Assembly: GCA_040386355.1 (NCBI GenBank)
Contig: JAZKFP010000283.1
Location: forward strand, 1 to 28,830
Source of the DNA: JAZKFP01 sp040386355
Lineage (GTDB): Bacteria; Pseudomonadota; Gammaproteobacteria; Pseudomonadales; UBA6940
Direction of reading: 5' to 3'
DNA length: 28,830 bases
The position numbers were made by a program, and so were the translations under genes. How positions within the stretch are numbered: position 1 is the stretch's first letter; each line of letters opens with the position of its first letter. Shown here piece after piece: positions 15,582 through 22,246 of this stretch. Below the pieces are notes generated by a model, which was not told the origin of the DNA, searched no databases, and worked only from the letters and a program-made list of their open reading frames with translations.

Positions 15582-15675
15582 AATAACCTCCGATATATGT
15601 TGTGCATATGCTATATGTAACAAATACAAAAGACTCTACTTGCTAAAGCATGAATTTAGGTAAAAAAATTCTAGA

Positions 15676-15720
15676 TTTAGGGCGTGTCGTCCTCTTCCTT
15701 AACTGACGACACGCCCTAAA
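15676..15720. repeat. Perfect 16-bp inverted repeat; terminator or transposon-end remnant
   Basis: Arms 15676-15691 (TTTAGGGCGTGTCGTC) and 15705-15720 are exact reverse complements around 13 bases. It sits 8 bp past the tacT stop and 94 bp before the RHH antitoxin start. On the minus strand a T-run follows a few bases later, so it could terminate tacAT. The GC-rich arms differ from the surrounding sequence and could be paired transposon ends. Confidence 0.6.
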
Positions 15721-15728
15721 AGTTTTCA

Positions 15729-16217
15729 CTATAGGGCTGCTTTCAAAGACAAAATCAAAGTCATAGGTTGAGTCGGAGAAGCCACAAAACCATGATGTTC
15801 ATAAAATGCTTTTGCTGCCTCTGAAAGGGCATGTACTAAAAGACCGCGAATACCTAACAGATGACATGCTTGCATGGTTCGAAGTACGGCATCTTGCAAC
15901 AGAGCCACACCAAGACCTTTTCCCTGCCAAGTTGTATCAACTGCTAGCCGACCCATAATTGCTAAAGGAACTGGATCAGGCATATTACGGCGTATAGAGC
16001 CAGGTGCATCATTCAATGCTAACGCCCCCGCTGAAAGGCAATAATAACCAACGACTTTTTGGTCCTGCGTTACAACATAGGTTCGAGACGCGCCGCTGAC
16101 CTGATTCTTCATAGCTCTTTTACTAAGCCAATCATCCAAGCTAATCACGCCGGAATTAAATCCTTCGGTCTCATGATTTAGGGTTAGCAGTGTCGGGGCA
16201 GACAGCTTTACTCCCAT
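15729..16217 (-). CDS. tacT: GNAT-family acetyltransferase toxin (TacT-like)
   Basis: A 162-residue Gcn5-type acetyltransferase of the class that acetylates aminoacyl-tRNA and stops translation when unopposed. It has the toxin-specific N-terminus (F-N-SG-I-LDDWL), the RTYVV and VVGYYCLSAGAL strands, and IMGRLAVDTTWQGKGLG with the acetyl-CoA loop QGKGLG. It ends with AKAFYEHHGF, whose Tyr is the expected catalytic residue. Its ATG at 16217 overlaps the end of the antitoxin gene by 10 bases, the standard arrangement. Length and motifs look intact. Base composition is visibly less AT-rich than its neighbours (29 G+C of 60 in 15841-15900), suggesting recent acquisition. Confidence 0.93.
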   Translation of the reverse strand: MGVKLSAPTLLTLNHETEGFNSGVISLDDWLSKRAMKNQVSGASRTYVVTQDQKVVGYYCLSAGALALNDAPGSIRRNMPDPVPLAIMGRLAVDTTWQGKGLGVALLQDAVLRTMQACHLLGIRGLLVHALSEAAKAFYEHHGFVASPTQPMTLILSLKAAL

Positions 16218-16492
16218 GGTTTCTTCGCTTTCATTAAACGCTCAAAACCGGTTCCACTCGGCGGTTGATCGAGTACGGCTAAAAAATGGTCGTAGGTTTT
16301 TTGATCCACGCGCATTAAGGTTTGCTCAAGTACTGCGTCCTCAGCTGCACGTCGTGCCGCATCAATCATAAACTCTGAACGAGTCTTACCGTAGGCTGTA
16401 GCTGCTCGATCTATGAGCGTACGAATATCACTACGAATACGTAAATTGACGGCGTGTGTAGGTATTTCAGGAGGAGTGGTTTGGCGTCGCAT
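16208..16492 (-). CDS. tacA: DUF1778 RHH antitoxin (TacA-like)
   Basis: A 94-residue antitoxin of the DUF1778 family. The N-terminal RHH fold (AVNLRIRSDIRTLIDRAA, then GKTRSEFMIDAARRAAEDA) binds DNA. The tail (YDHFLAVLDQPPSGTGFERL) is the part that wraps around the acetyltransferase. ATG at 16492 gives the normal family start, with AGGA upstream; the frame remains open to 16546 without family similarity. Its stop overlaps tacT. A 10-bp-arm palindrome 45 bp upstream is a good candidate for autoregulation. Confidence 0.92.
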   Translation of the reverse strand: MRRQTTPPEIPTHAVNLRIRSDIRTLIDRAATAYGKTRSEFMIDAARRAAEDAVLEQTLMRVDQKTYDHFLAVLDQPPSGTGFERLMKAKKPWE

Positions 16493-16536
16493 GGTAAGAG
16501 TGTCCTGTATGAGATTCCTGCACCAAGCATAGCCCA

Positions 16537-16559
16537 TAAGATACACAATGTGTATCTTA
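16537..16559. promoter_or_regulatory. Palindromic operator upstream of tacAT
   Basis: Perfect inverted repeat TAAGATACAC-AAT-GTGTATCTTA, 45 bp upstream of the tacA ATG. RHH antitoxins of this family repress their promoters through such palindromes; binding here is inferred. Confidence 0.7.
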
Positions 16560-16567
16560 GTTTGTCG

Positions 16568-16673
16568 CTAAAAGTATTTAGTGTCGATCTGAGTCTTTAC
16601 CAACTCGAGCGCATCTGTTCTTAATACGTTAAACCCTCTAAAGCCTGTTCTTTAAATGATTCACCCATATAGC
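16568..16673 (-). pseudogene. Degenerate second copy of an RHH antitoxin end plus PIN toxin start
   Basis: On the minus strand 16673-16597 reads IHKSYMGESFKEQALEGLTY, stop, EQMRSSW, stop. This parallels the C-terminus of the intact antitoxin (WKEHPVDGLVYQERM, SEW), with a TAA where that gene has CAA. Overlapping its last codons in the same way, 16603-16568 reads LVKTQIDTKYF then stop. That resembles the PIN-toxin start MVKALFDTNILI better than the stub at 15322 does. The N-terminal half of the antitoxin is missing or unrecognisable. It lies just upstream of tacAT. Confidence 0.6.
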
Positions 16674-16708
16674 TCTTATGAATAATGAAATGAACAGTAC
16701 GTGTAGGG

Positions 16709-17113
16709 TAAAAAATAATTTGCCGATACAATTAAAATAAACACTGAAAACGAACGATATGTGTAGGGGCGAAACATCTTTCGCCCGCTTAAAATATTAA
16801 GCCCACGCTCTTTTCAACTTCCCCAAAACAATTAGCCAAACCCTAAAAAAGCTATGAGAATTCTGCATATATTTTTATAAATTCTGCCAGCAGCTAAATA
16901 TAAATACAGCGGGCGAAAAATGTTTCGCCCCTACATATTCTTAGATAGTGCAAGCAAATGAAATGTGCAGACGTGAAAAATTATTTGCCGATACAGCCTT
17001 TATACATTGTGAAAAAAAACATTCTTACAGGCAAAAAAATGATTTGCCCATACAGTCTTAATAAACACTGAAAGTATACGATATGTCTAGGGGCGAAACA
17101 TTTTTCGCCCCTC
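16709..17113 (+). repeat. Direct repeat pair (16709-16787 and 17032-17113)
   Basis: Two ~80-bp copies share ATTTGCC-ATACA, AATAAACACTGAAA, CGATATGT and AGGGGCGAAACATNTTTCGCCC in the same order and orientation. A third, shorter related piece (AAAAATTATTTGCCGATACA) is at 16975-16995. Together they fill most of the gap before the CaaX-ending ORF. Confidence 0.6.
16763..16934. repeat. Inverted pair of GTAG-headed palindromes
   Basis: 16763-16789 (GTAGGGGCGAAACATCTTTC, then GCCCGCT) and 16908-16934 are reverse complements except for two bases. A single further module is at 17087-17113. Unlike the elements at 6459, 9657 and 25121, here the GTAG ends face outward and the palindrome centre is CAT-rich instead of ATAATTAT. 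Confidence 0.65.
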
Positions 17114-17210
17114 GGTGTTTATTTAAATAGCACCAAATAAACCAGGATTCGCATCCAACCCCAGGCGTAACCCTCACGAATTTGCGGAAGTTAAACGACA
17201 AATTGCAACT

Positions 17211-17666
17211 TTGATTCAGCAACTGGATTCTCAACCTTCTAACAGATCTTTTACCGTTACTGGCGTCACGGAACAGAATGGTCGCATGTTAAAAGAGAAG
17301 TTAATTCAAATAGAAAAAAATCTAGACTCTTCTGAGTTGTTTGGAAATCAATCACAGACAGGTGTCGATCTAAATCTGTTGCTGAATAAGATGGTGGGTG
17401 ATGTAAATCAACTTCTGCATCAAAGCGCCGATGCAAGTTTAAACATATTAGTTATTCAAGAAAATATCAGTCAAATAGATAGTTTGCTTAATCAAACGGA
17501 AGGCAAATCACTTGCGGATCGACGAAAAATTGCTGAATTGCAACAACATAAAGATGCACAACAAGCGCGAATAGATAATTTAGAAGCAACGGTGCAACAA
17601 GTATTAGCACAGCAAGCAGCGGCTCCGACTCAAACCATAAATACGCAATGCTGCGAGATTATGTAG
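17211..17666 (+). CDS. Coiled-coil protein ending in a CaaX-type box; probably 5'-truncated
   Basis: A 151-residue frame from a TTG at 17211. It is largely coiled-coil: heptad-like Leu/Ile spacing in LIQIEKNL, LLLNKMVGDVNQLL, then ISQIDSLL and RIDNLEATVQQVL. It ends QCCEIM at the stop, a canonical CaaX prenylation box (C-E-I-M, Met favouring farnesyl), used by some effectors of intracellular bacteria to reach host membranes. The frame remains open upstream to 17127 with protein-like sequence (PNKPGFASNPRRNPHEFAEV) but no ATG, GTG or TTG. No ribosome binding site precedes 17211. A repeat module ends at 17113, so the original N-terminus may have been lost when the repeats arrived. Function unknown. 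Confidence 0.55.
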   Translation: MIQQLDSQPSNRSFTVTGVTEQNGRMLKEKLIQIEKNLDSSELFGNQSQTGVDLNLLLNKMVGDVNQLLHQSADASLNILVIQENISQIDSLLNQTEGKSLADRRKIAELQQHKDAQQARIDNLEATVQQVLAQQAAAPTQTINTQCCEIM

Positions 17667-17711
17667 ATTACAAAATTCTATTTACAGGCTCTTATTGAAT
17701 TTTATTTATTC

Positions 17712-18959
17712 TCATTTTAACCTAGTTATATAATTTGAAAGACTTGTTATTATTTCATTAGAACTTAATATTATTTCCTCACAAATTTTTTGTTCTTCTC
17801 GACGCTCAGATTTGCCAGCTAGCCTGTTAAGTTCAAGCTTGCTAGCACTTCGCTCAAGCTTTTGATGAATATTATTTTCAGATTTCATCTCAGGGAAAAA
17901 ATTTTCTGGATTTTTTATGGCTTCAAAACAAACTTCTGCAATCTCAACTTCATAACTTGCTATAAATGAATCCAGTTCAGTTGTTAAACCCATCACGCTG
18001 CCTCGAGTCACATCAAATAACGATGCCTTAGCTGCTGCATGATAAGAGCCTGCAGCTTTAATTAAAGAATCTTTAGTATCATCAACACCGGAACTATTTA
18101 GTAATTGCAAAAAATCTTGTTTGGCAACTTTTAATTCTTTAACTTTAGGTAAAGAATTGTCTATAGAACTATTACTACCAGCAACTTGAATTTGAACTTG
18201 TGCTATATTATTTTCAGCTTTAGCTTTTTGCTCTGCATCTTTTTTAAGCTTTTTAATAGCTTCAAAATGCTCAGGATCTAATTTAATATCGTTTCCTTTG
18301 CCATCTTTCCACACTGTTATAAAGTTATCACCCACCTTCAATAAAGGCGCTCCAGCACTGGAAAAATACAAAACGCTTTTATCATTGTGTTCATCTTTTA
18401 AAAAAGTATTAATAAAACTTAGAAAAACAGTATGTTTATCTGATTTGTCATCGTAACCGGTATTAATTGCATTATCAGAAATATATTTAGAAGCTTCTTC
18501 TAAAGTGCCAAAGATGATTACATGTTTCTCGTCTATATTTTCTTTTACTTTTGCTTTCTCAGCATCAGTCATTTTTTCGAACTTTTCACTGATTAATACT
18601 AATTTTGGATTTTCGTTTGTTTGTACAACGAATCCTTCTTTGACTTCTAAATCTTTAACTCCAGCCAAAGGAGCTTCTATGGCATTTTGACTATTAGTAT
18701 TAGGACCTTGAACAACAATGTCTCGCATGCTCTTAAAACTATAATTTGAAAAATCCAATGATTGATCAAATTTCAAACCAACCACTCCTGAAAGTTTACT
18801 AATTTCTAAACTTTCTCCCTGTTTAAGCATGGGGTGAGAGGTCATCCCAAAGTTTTGTTTTTCAGCAGTATTGCTAGCTTTCTGATTAGGCTGTGTTGAC
18901 GATAATGGAGATGGAGGTGGAGCTGAGAAAATATTCCTAGCTCTAGATAATAAACTCAT
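17712..18959 (-). CDS. Hypothetical protein; candidate secreted protein
   Basis: A 415-residue protein I do not recognise. The ATG at 18959 is supported by GGGGTG about 8 bp upstream; a GTG at 18968 is in frame but less likely. The N-terminus is basic (MSLLSRARNIFS) and then Pro/Ser-rich (APPPSPLSSTQPN). Residues ~50-220 mix beta strands and charged turns (HVIIFGTLEEASKYI, SVLYFSSAGAPLLKVG, FITVWKDGKGN). Residues ~225-415 look helical and Lys/Glu-rich. No signal peptide or membrane helix. It is convergent with the CaaX-ending ORF and resembles the other large orphan proteins of this region in composition. Confidence 0.6.
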   Translation of the reverse strand: MSLLSRARNIFSAPPPSPLSSTQPNQKASNTAEKQNFGMTSHPMLKQGESLEISKLSGVVGLKFDQSLDFSNYSFKSMRDIVVQGPNTNSQNAIEAPLAGVKDLEVKEGFVVQTNENPKLVLISEKFEKMTDAEKAKVKENIDEKHVIIFGTLEEASKYISDNAINTGYDDKSDKHTVFLSFINTFLKDEHNDKSVLYFSSAGAPLLKVGDNFITVWKDGKGNDIKLDPEHFEAIKKLKKDAEQKAKAENNIAQVQIQVAGSNSSIDNSLPKVKELKVAKQDFLQLLNSSGVDDTKDSLIKAAGSYHAAAKASLFDVTRGSVMGLTTELDSFIASYEVEIAEVCFEAIKNPENFFPEMKSENNIHQKLERSASKLELNRLAGKSERREEQKICEEIILSSNEIITSLSNYITRLK

Positions 18960-19181
18960 AAAACACACCCCAAATAAACTGACAAAATAACTTAAGCTTC
19001 TAATATGAAATATTGAGCTTTTGAAGAAAAGTACTTATTTAATTTTCGAAACTATGGATTTGGAACCATAGCTACTATTTGCTGCATATTAATCACATTT
19101 CCCGCTTCACTTTCAAGCTCTAACTCCCAAATCCTGTTCGTTTTTGGAAAGCAATTTATCTGCCATGACTTGCCCCTTTGC

Positions 19182-19244
19182 CTAGCTCTTCATGCCAACC
19201 AAAAAAAAGCTTTTATTATCAATGCTGGTTTCAAACCAATCCAT
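19182..19244 (-). other. Possible 20-codon ORF with strong ribosome binding site, or decayed small gene
   Basis: ATG at 19244 is preceded by GGAGGG with 7-bp spacing. It reads MDWFETSIDNKSFFLVGMKS then TAG. The same frame continues for 22 more codons (AKGQVMADKLLSKNEQDLG) to a TGA at 19113. If the TAG came from TGG (Trp) this would have been a 43-residue protein. No homology recognised. The rest of 18960-19347 has only a 6-bp inverted repeat (19052-19071) and, unresolved, the promoters of the flanking divergent genes. Confidence 0.25.
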
Positions 19245-19347
19245 TTTCACCCTCCAAATAACCACCTATAAAAAGTTCGAGATAAAAGCCCCAAACTTTG
19301 GCACTATAGGTCCCCACATCACGCTCTATTAATGCTGAGAGGATTTC

Positions 19348-20613
19348 GTGGACGACTTATCCAATGGAATGATTCTTTCTCTACTCGCCCTATTGATCGT
19401 ACTTTCGGCTTTCTTTTCCAGTTCTGAAACCGGAATGATGTCGATCAATCGCTATCGATTGAAACATCTTGCGCAGCAAAACCATCGTGGCGCTAAAAAA
19501 ACTCTGGCTCTGCTTGAACGACCCGATCGATTAATCGGCTTAATTCTGATCGGCAATAACTTTGTAAATATTCTGGCGTCAGCGCTAGCAACGCTTTTAG
19601 CAGTGAAGATTTGGGGTGAAGCGGGTATTGCGGTCGCCACTGCAACTTTAACGATTGTGCTGCTTATTTTTGGTGAAGTGACTCCTAAAACATTGGCGGC
19701 CTTACGTCCCGAACGCATTGCGTTTCCAGCAGCGCATATTCTTGCCCCGCTATTAATACTCTTCTATCCATTGGTGTGGTTCGTCAATATTATTTGCCAA
19801 TCGATTATTTCTTTAATGGGCGGTCCAAAAGACAAAGGTTCAGAAGCATTAAATCGTGAAGAATTACGCACGATTGTGTTGGAATCGAAAACTTTAATTC
19901 CGCGCAAACACAGAACGATGTTGTTAAGTATTCTCGATTTAGAAAATATGACAGTCGAAGATGTGATGGTGCAGCGCAACGACATTATTGGAATCGATAT
20001 TGAAGACAGTATGGAAGATATCCAGGATATCTTACGCTCGGTGCAACATACTCGTCTGCCCATTTATAAAGGCAACTTAAATCAACCGCTCGGAATTTTA
20101 CACGCACGCAAAGCGTTAAAATTTATGATGGCGAATCCGGAAGAACGCAGTAAAGAATATCTTGTGCAATGCACCGCAGAACCCTATTACATTCCTGAAA
20201 GCACGCAGTTAATGAAACAGCTGAGTCAATTTCAACGTACTAAATCGCGCATTGGTTTAGTGGTTGATGAATACGGTGACGTCAAAGGTTTATTGACGCT
20301 AGAAGATATCTTAGAAGAAATTGTCGGTGAATTTACGACAAATTTTGCAGCGAGCAGTCCGGATATTCATCCACAAAAAGATGGCTCTTATATTATTGAA
20401 GGTTCTGCTACCTTACGCGATATTAATCGTCGATTAAAATGGAAGTTGCCGATTGATGGCCCAAAAACGGTGAGTGGGTTAATTACGGAATATTTGGAAT
20501 TTTTTCCGCATTCGCCACTCTGTTTAAAAATTAATGAATATTATATTGAAGTGATTCAGACTAAGGATACGGTAGTGAAGACCGCCCGCTTTTTTGTTGA
20601 GCCTTCCACATAA
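19348..20613 (+). CDS. CNNM/CBS-domain membrane protein (CorB / HlyC-CorC family)
   Basis: Inner-membrane protein of 421 residues, related to E. coli YfjD and Salmonella CorB; the family is linked to magnesium homeostasis. Order: N-terminal CNNM (DUF21) domain with four hydrophobic segments and the motifs FFSSSETGMMS and GLILIGNNFVNI; two CBS domains (~200-330; MVQRNDIIGID and VDEYGDVKGLLTLEDILEEI); then a C-terminal CorC_HlyC domain (SYIIEGSATLRDINRRL). The start is GTG at 19348, fixed by GAGAGGA 6 bp upstream. Length is normal. It is followed by yacG on the same strand after a 150-bp gap. Transport activity is a family inference. Confidence 0.92.
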   Translation: MDDLSNGMILSLLALLIVLSAFFSSSETGMMSINRYRLKHLAQQNHRGAKKTLALLERPDRLIGLILIGNNFVNILASALATLLAVKIWGEAGIAVATATLTIVLLIFGEVTPKTLAALRPERIAFPAAHILAPLLILFYPLVWFVNIICQSIISLMGGPKDKGSEALNREELRTIVLESKTLIPRKHRTMLLSILDLENMTVEDVMVQRNDIIGIDIEDSMEDIQDILRSVQHTRLPIYKGNLNQPLGILHARKALKFMMANPEERSKEYLVQCTAEPYYIPESTQLMKQLSQFQRTKSRIGLVVDEYGDVKGLLTLEDILEEIVGEFTTNFAASSPDIHPQKDGSYIIEGSATLRDINRRLKWKLPIDGPKTVSGLITEYLEFFPHSPLCLKINEYYIEVIQTKDTVVKTARFFVEPST

Positions 20614-20697
20614 TGGTCTTCTGTTTTGTTGCCTACGCTCTTCGCCCTGCTCACATATTTTGCAATATGCTCCGCGGGTCTCAGTCGCTTGGCGCCT

Positions 20698-20717
20698 CAC
20701 AGAAAACACATTCTGTG
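20698..20717 (+). terminator. Hairpin between the corB-like gene and yacG; possible terminator
   Basis: CACAGAA-AACACA-TTCTGTG forms a 7-bp stem without a T-run directly after it. A second small hairpin, CATATT-TTGC-AATATG, is at 20654-20669. The interval 20614-20720 is noticeably richer in G+C than the flanking sequence and may be a dispersed intergenic element. It has no second copy in the window. Confidence 0.3.
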
Positions 20718-20766
20718 TTCGGTATGAAGTGTATGAAAATCTTTTTTTACAAATGTGAGGTATCAC

Positions 20767-20973
20767 ATGGCAAGCCCACAAATTTCTAAACCAGTTTTAG
20801 TTGTTAAATGTCCGCAATGTCGTAAGTCGGTAGCGTGGCAAGCGTCGTCAAGATTTCGACCTTTTTGCAGTAGCCGTTGTCAATTAATGGATTTAGGGGC
20901 GTGGGCAAATGAGGATCATCGATTACCGGAAGTTGAACCCAGTGTCACTGAAGATGATGTACGGTCGCAGTAA
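20767..20973 (+). CDS. yacG: DNA gyrase inhibitor YacG (zinc-binding)
   Basis: Small zinc protein of 68 residues that binds GyrB and inhibits gyrase in E. coli. It has four Cys ligands in the family pattern: C15-x2-C18 (VKCPQCRK) and C34-x3-C38 (PFCSSRCQ), followed by the conserved LMDLGAWA and an acidic tail. ATG at 20767 is chosen because GAGGT sits 7 bp upstream. That site overlaps an in-frame GTG at 20755, which would lack its own ribosome binding site. It is convergent with fic. yacG often lies near mutT in gammaproteobacteria; here fic lies between them. Confidence 0.95.
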   Translation: MASPQISKPVLVVKCPQCRKSVAWQASSRFRPFCSSRCQLMDLGAWANEDHRLPEVEPSVTEDDVRSQ

Positions 20974-20989
20974 ATGTTTTTAAAAACCC

Positions 20990-22120
20990 TTATTCAAATA
21001 ATGCGATATATGATTTAAAAACAAAAATGCGGTTTCTCTTGAAACCGGTTGTTTCCTGTAGAATTTCTAAACGAACAAAATCATCTATTAATCGAGCAGC
21101 GGTTGAAAGGTCGACGTCCAATATATTTTTCATATCTTGAATGTCAATTATGGGCTTTATGTACAGTTGAGCCAATGCAACTTTGGCATTCGGTGCTTTT
21201 TTACCAAGCGTTAATATTCGCTGCTCATAATCATTTCGTAATTTAATTATGGATCTGAAAGTTTGAATGGAGCTTTCTGCTGTCTGACGTATTCCTTCCA
21301 AAAAAAACTTTAACCACTGTGTAAGATTATGCTGTGTTCGAACCATCATGAGATTTTCGTAGTACAACATTTTGTGTTGCTCAAAAAATGCGGACAAGTA
21401 CAAAGCAGGTTTCATTAATAAACCGGTACTTACCAAATACAAGGGAATTAATAATCTACCGATTCTTCCATTACCATCTAAAAAGGGATGAATTGTTTCA
21501 AACTGGTAATGCGCAATACCAATCCGAATTAAGCTAGGTACTAAATGTTGATCGTCATTTAAAAATTTTTCTAAATTCGTCATTAAATCGGCAACATCAT
21601 CTGCATGCGGCGGAATAAATACAGCATCACGTAACGAGGCACCACCTATCCAATTTTGACTGCTACGAAATTCTCCAGGTAATTTTCCAGCACCTCGCAC
21701 GCCTTGCAATAAAAGATAATGGGTTTCTTTTAATAATCGACTTGAAATTGGTAACGTTTTTAAACTTTGAATCGCATTATTTAGCGCTGATATATAGTTT
21801 TGAACTTCTTCCCAGTCATTACGTTTTTCTGGTTCAATATTTTCCAATTTCTGCAAAGCTTCACCGATATTGGTTTGGGTACCTTCTATTCGACTGCTGG
21901 TAGTAGCTTCTTTACTGACATGCATTTGAATGAAAAAATCGACATCAGGAATCAGCTGTGAAAAAGCATTGAGTTCTCCCAATTTCTGATCTGCCTGACT
22001 AAGAAGCATTTGTAAACTTGGGTCATTTAGTACCCAGTCATGATAGATAGTTGAAGGCGTAAAGCTTTGATATTGATACTGCTGGCGATAGGAGCCGCTA
22101 TGAAAATCTTTTATATCCAT
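20990..22120 (-). CDS. fic: Fic family protein (AMPylation-type, class II) with C-terminal winged helix
   Basis: A 376-residue Fic protein. Fic enzymes usually transfer AMP from ATP to target hydroxyls. The active site HPFLDGNGRIGR (211-222) is complete. The self-inhibitory helix S75-x3-E79-G80 (SSRIEG) lies on the N-terminal side, making it class II. Other family blocks are SKEATTSSRIEGT, PGEFRSSQNWIG and FIPPHA. Residues ~305-376 form a winged-helix DNA-binding-like end (DVDLSTAARLIDDFVRLEIL). ATG at 22120 with a weak ribosome binding site. A copy of an operator-like sequence ends 8 bp upstream, so self-regulation is plausible. Targets are unknown. Confidence 0.93.
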   Translation of the reverse strand: MDIKDFHSGSYRQQYQYQSFTPSTIYHDWVLNDPSLQMLLSQADQKLGELNAFSQLIPDVDFFIQMHVSKEATTSSRIEGTQTNIGEALQKLENIEPEKRNDWEEVQNYISALNNAIQSLKTLPISSRLLKETHYLLLQGVRGAGKLPGEFRSSQNWIGGASLRDAVFIPPHADDVADLMTNLEKFLNDDQHLVPSLIRIGIAHYQFETIHPFLDGNGRIGRLLIPLYLVSTGLLMKPALYLSAFFEQHKMLYYENLMMVRTQHNLTQWLKFFLEGIRQTAESSIQTFRSIIKLRNDYEQRILTLGKKAPNAKVALAQLYIKPIIDIQDMKNILDVDLSTAARLIDDFVRLEILQETTGFKRNRIFVFKSYIALFE

Positions 22121-22127
22121 ACTGTTT

Positions 22128-22246
22128 TCTGCCCATAAGAAAACTCATATAGTCAGAATAGCATTCATCTGCCTATAAGAAAATCCATATATGCATTTAA
22201 AGCTTTCAATGCATATATGGATTTTCTTATAGGCAGATGAATGCTA
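22128..22246. promoter_or_regulatory. Three-copy operator-like array with a perfect 39-bp inverted repeat upstream of fic
   Basis: Positions 22159-22197 and 22208-22246 are exact reverse complements (39 bp) around a 10-base loop that itself contains AAAGCTTT. A further direct copy of the unit CTGCC-ATAAGAAAA lies at 22128-22152, next to the fic start (21 of 25 bases match 22168-22192). The right arm contains the mutT stop codon. It can be an operator for Fic's own winged helix and, in RNA, a very stable hairpin at the end of the mutT transcript. Confidence 0.75.

Noticed and set aside
16702..17113. CRISPR-like array
   Set aside because: The repeated units are palindromic, occur in both orientations and have unequal, partly repeated spacers. 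No cas genes are nearby.
20524..20781. 85-codon minus-strand frame across the end of the corB-like gene
   Set aside because: It overlaps the well-supported CorC_HlyC domain coding sequence, is Arg/Cys-rich in the way of out-of-frame translation of GC-richer intergenic DNA, and has no ribosome binding site.
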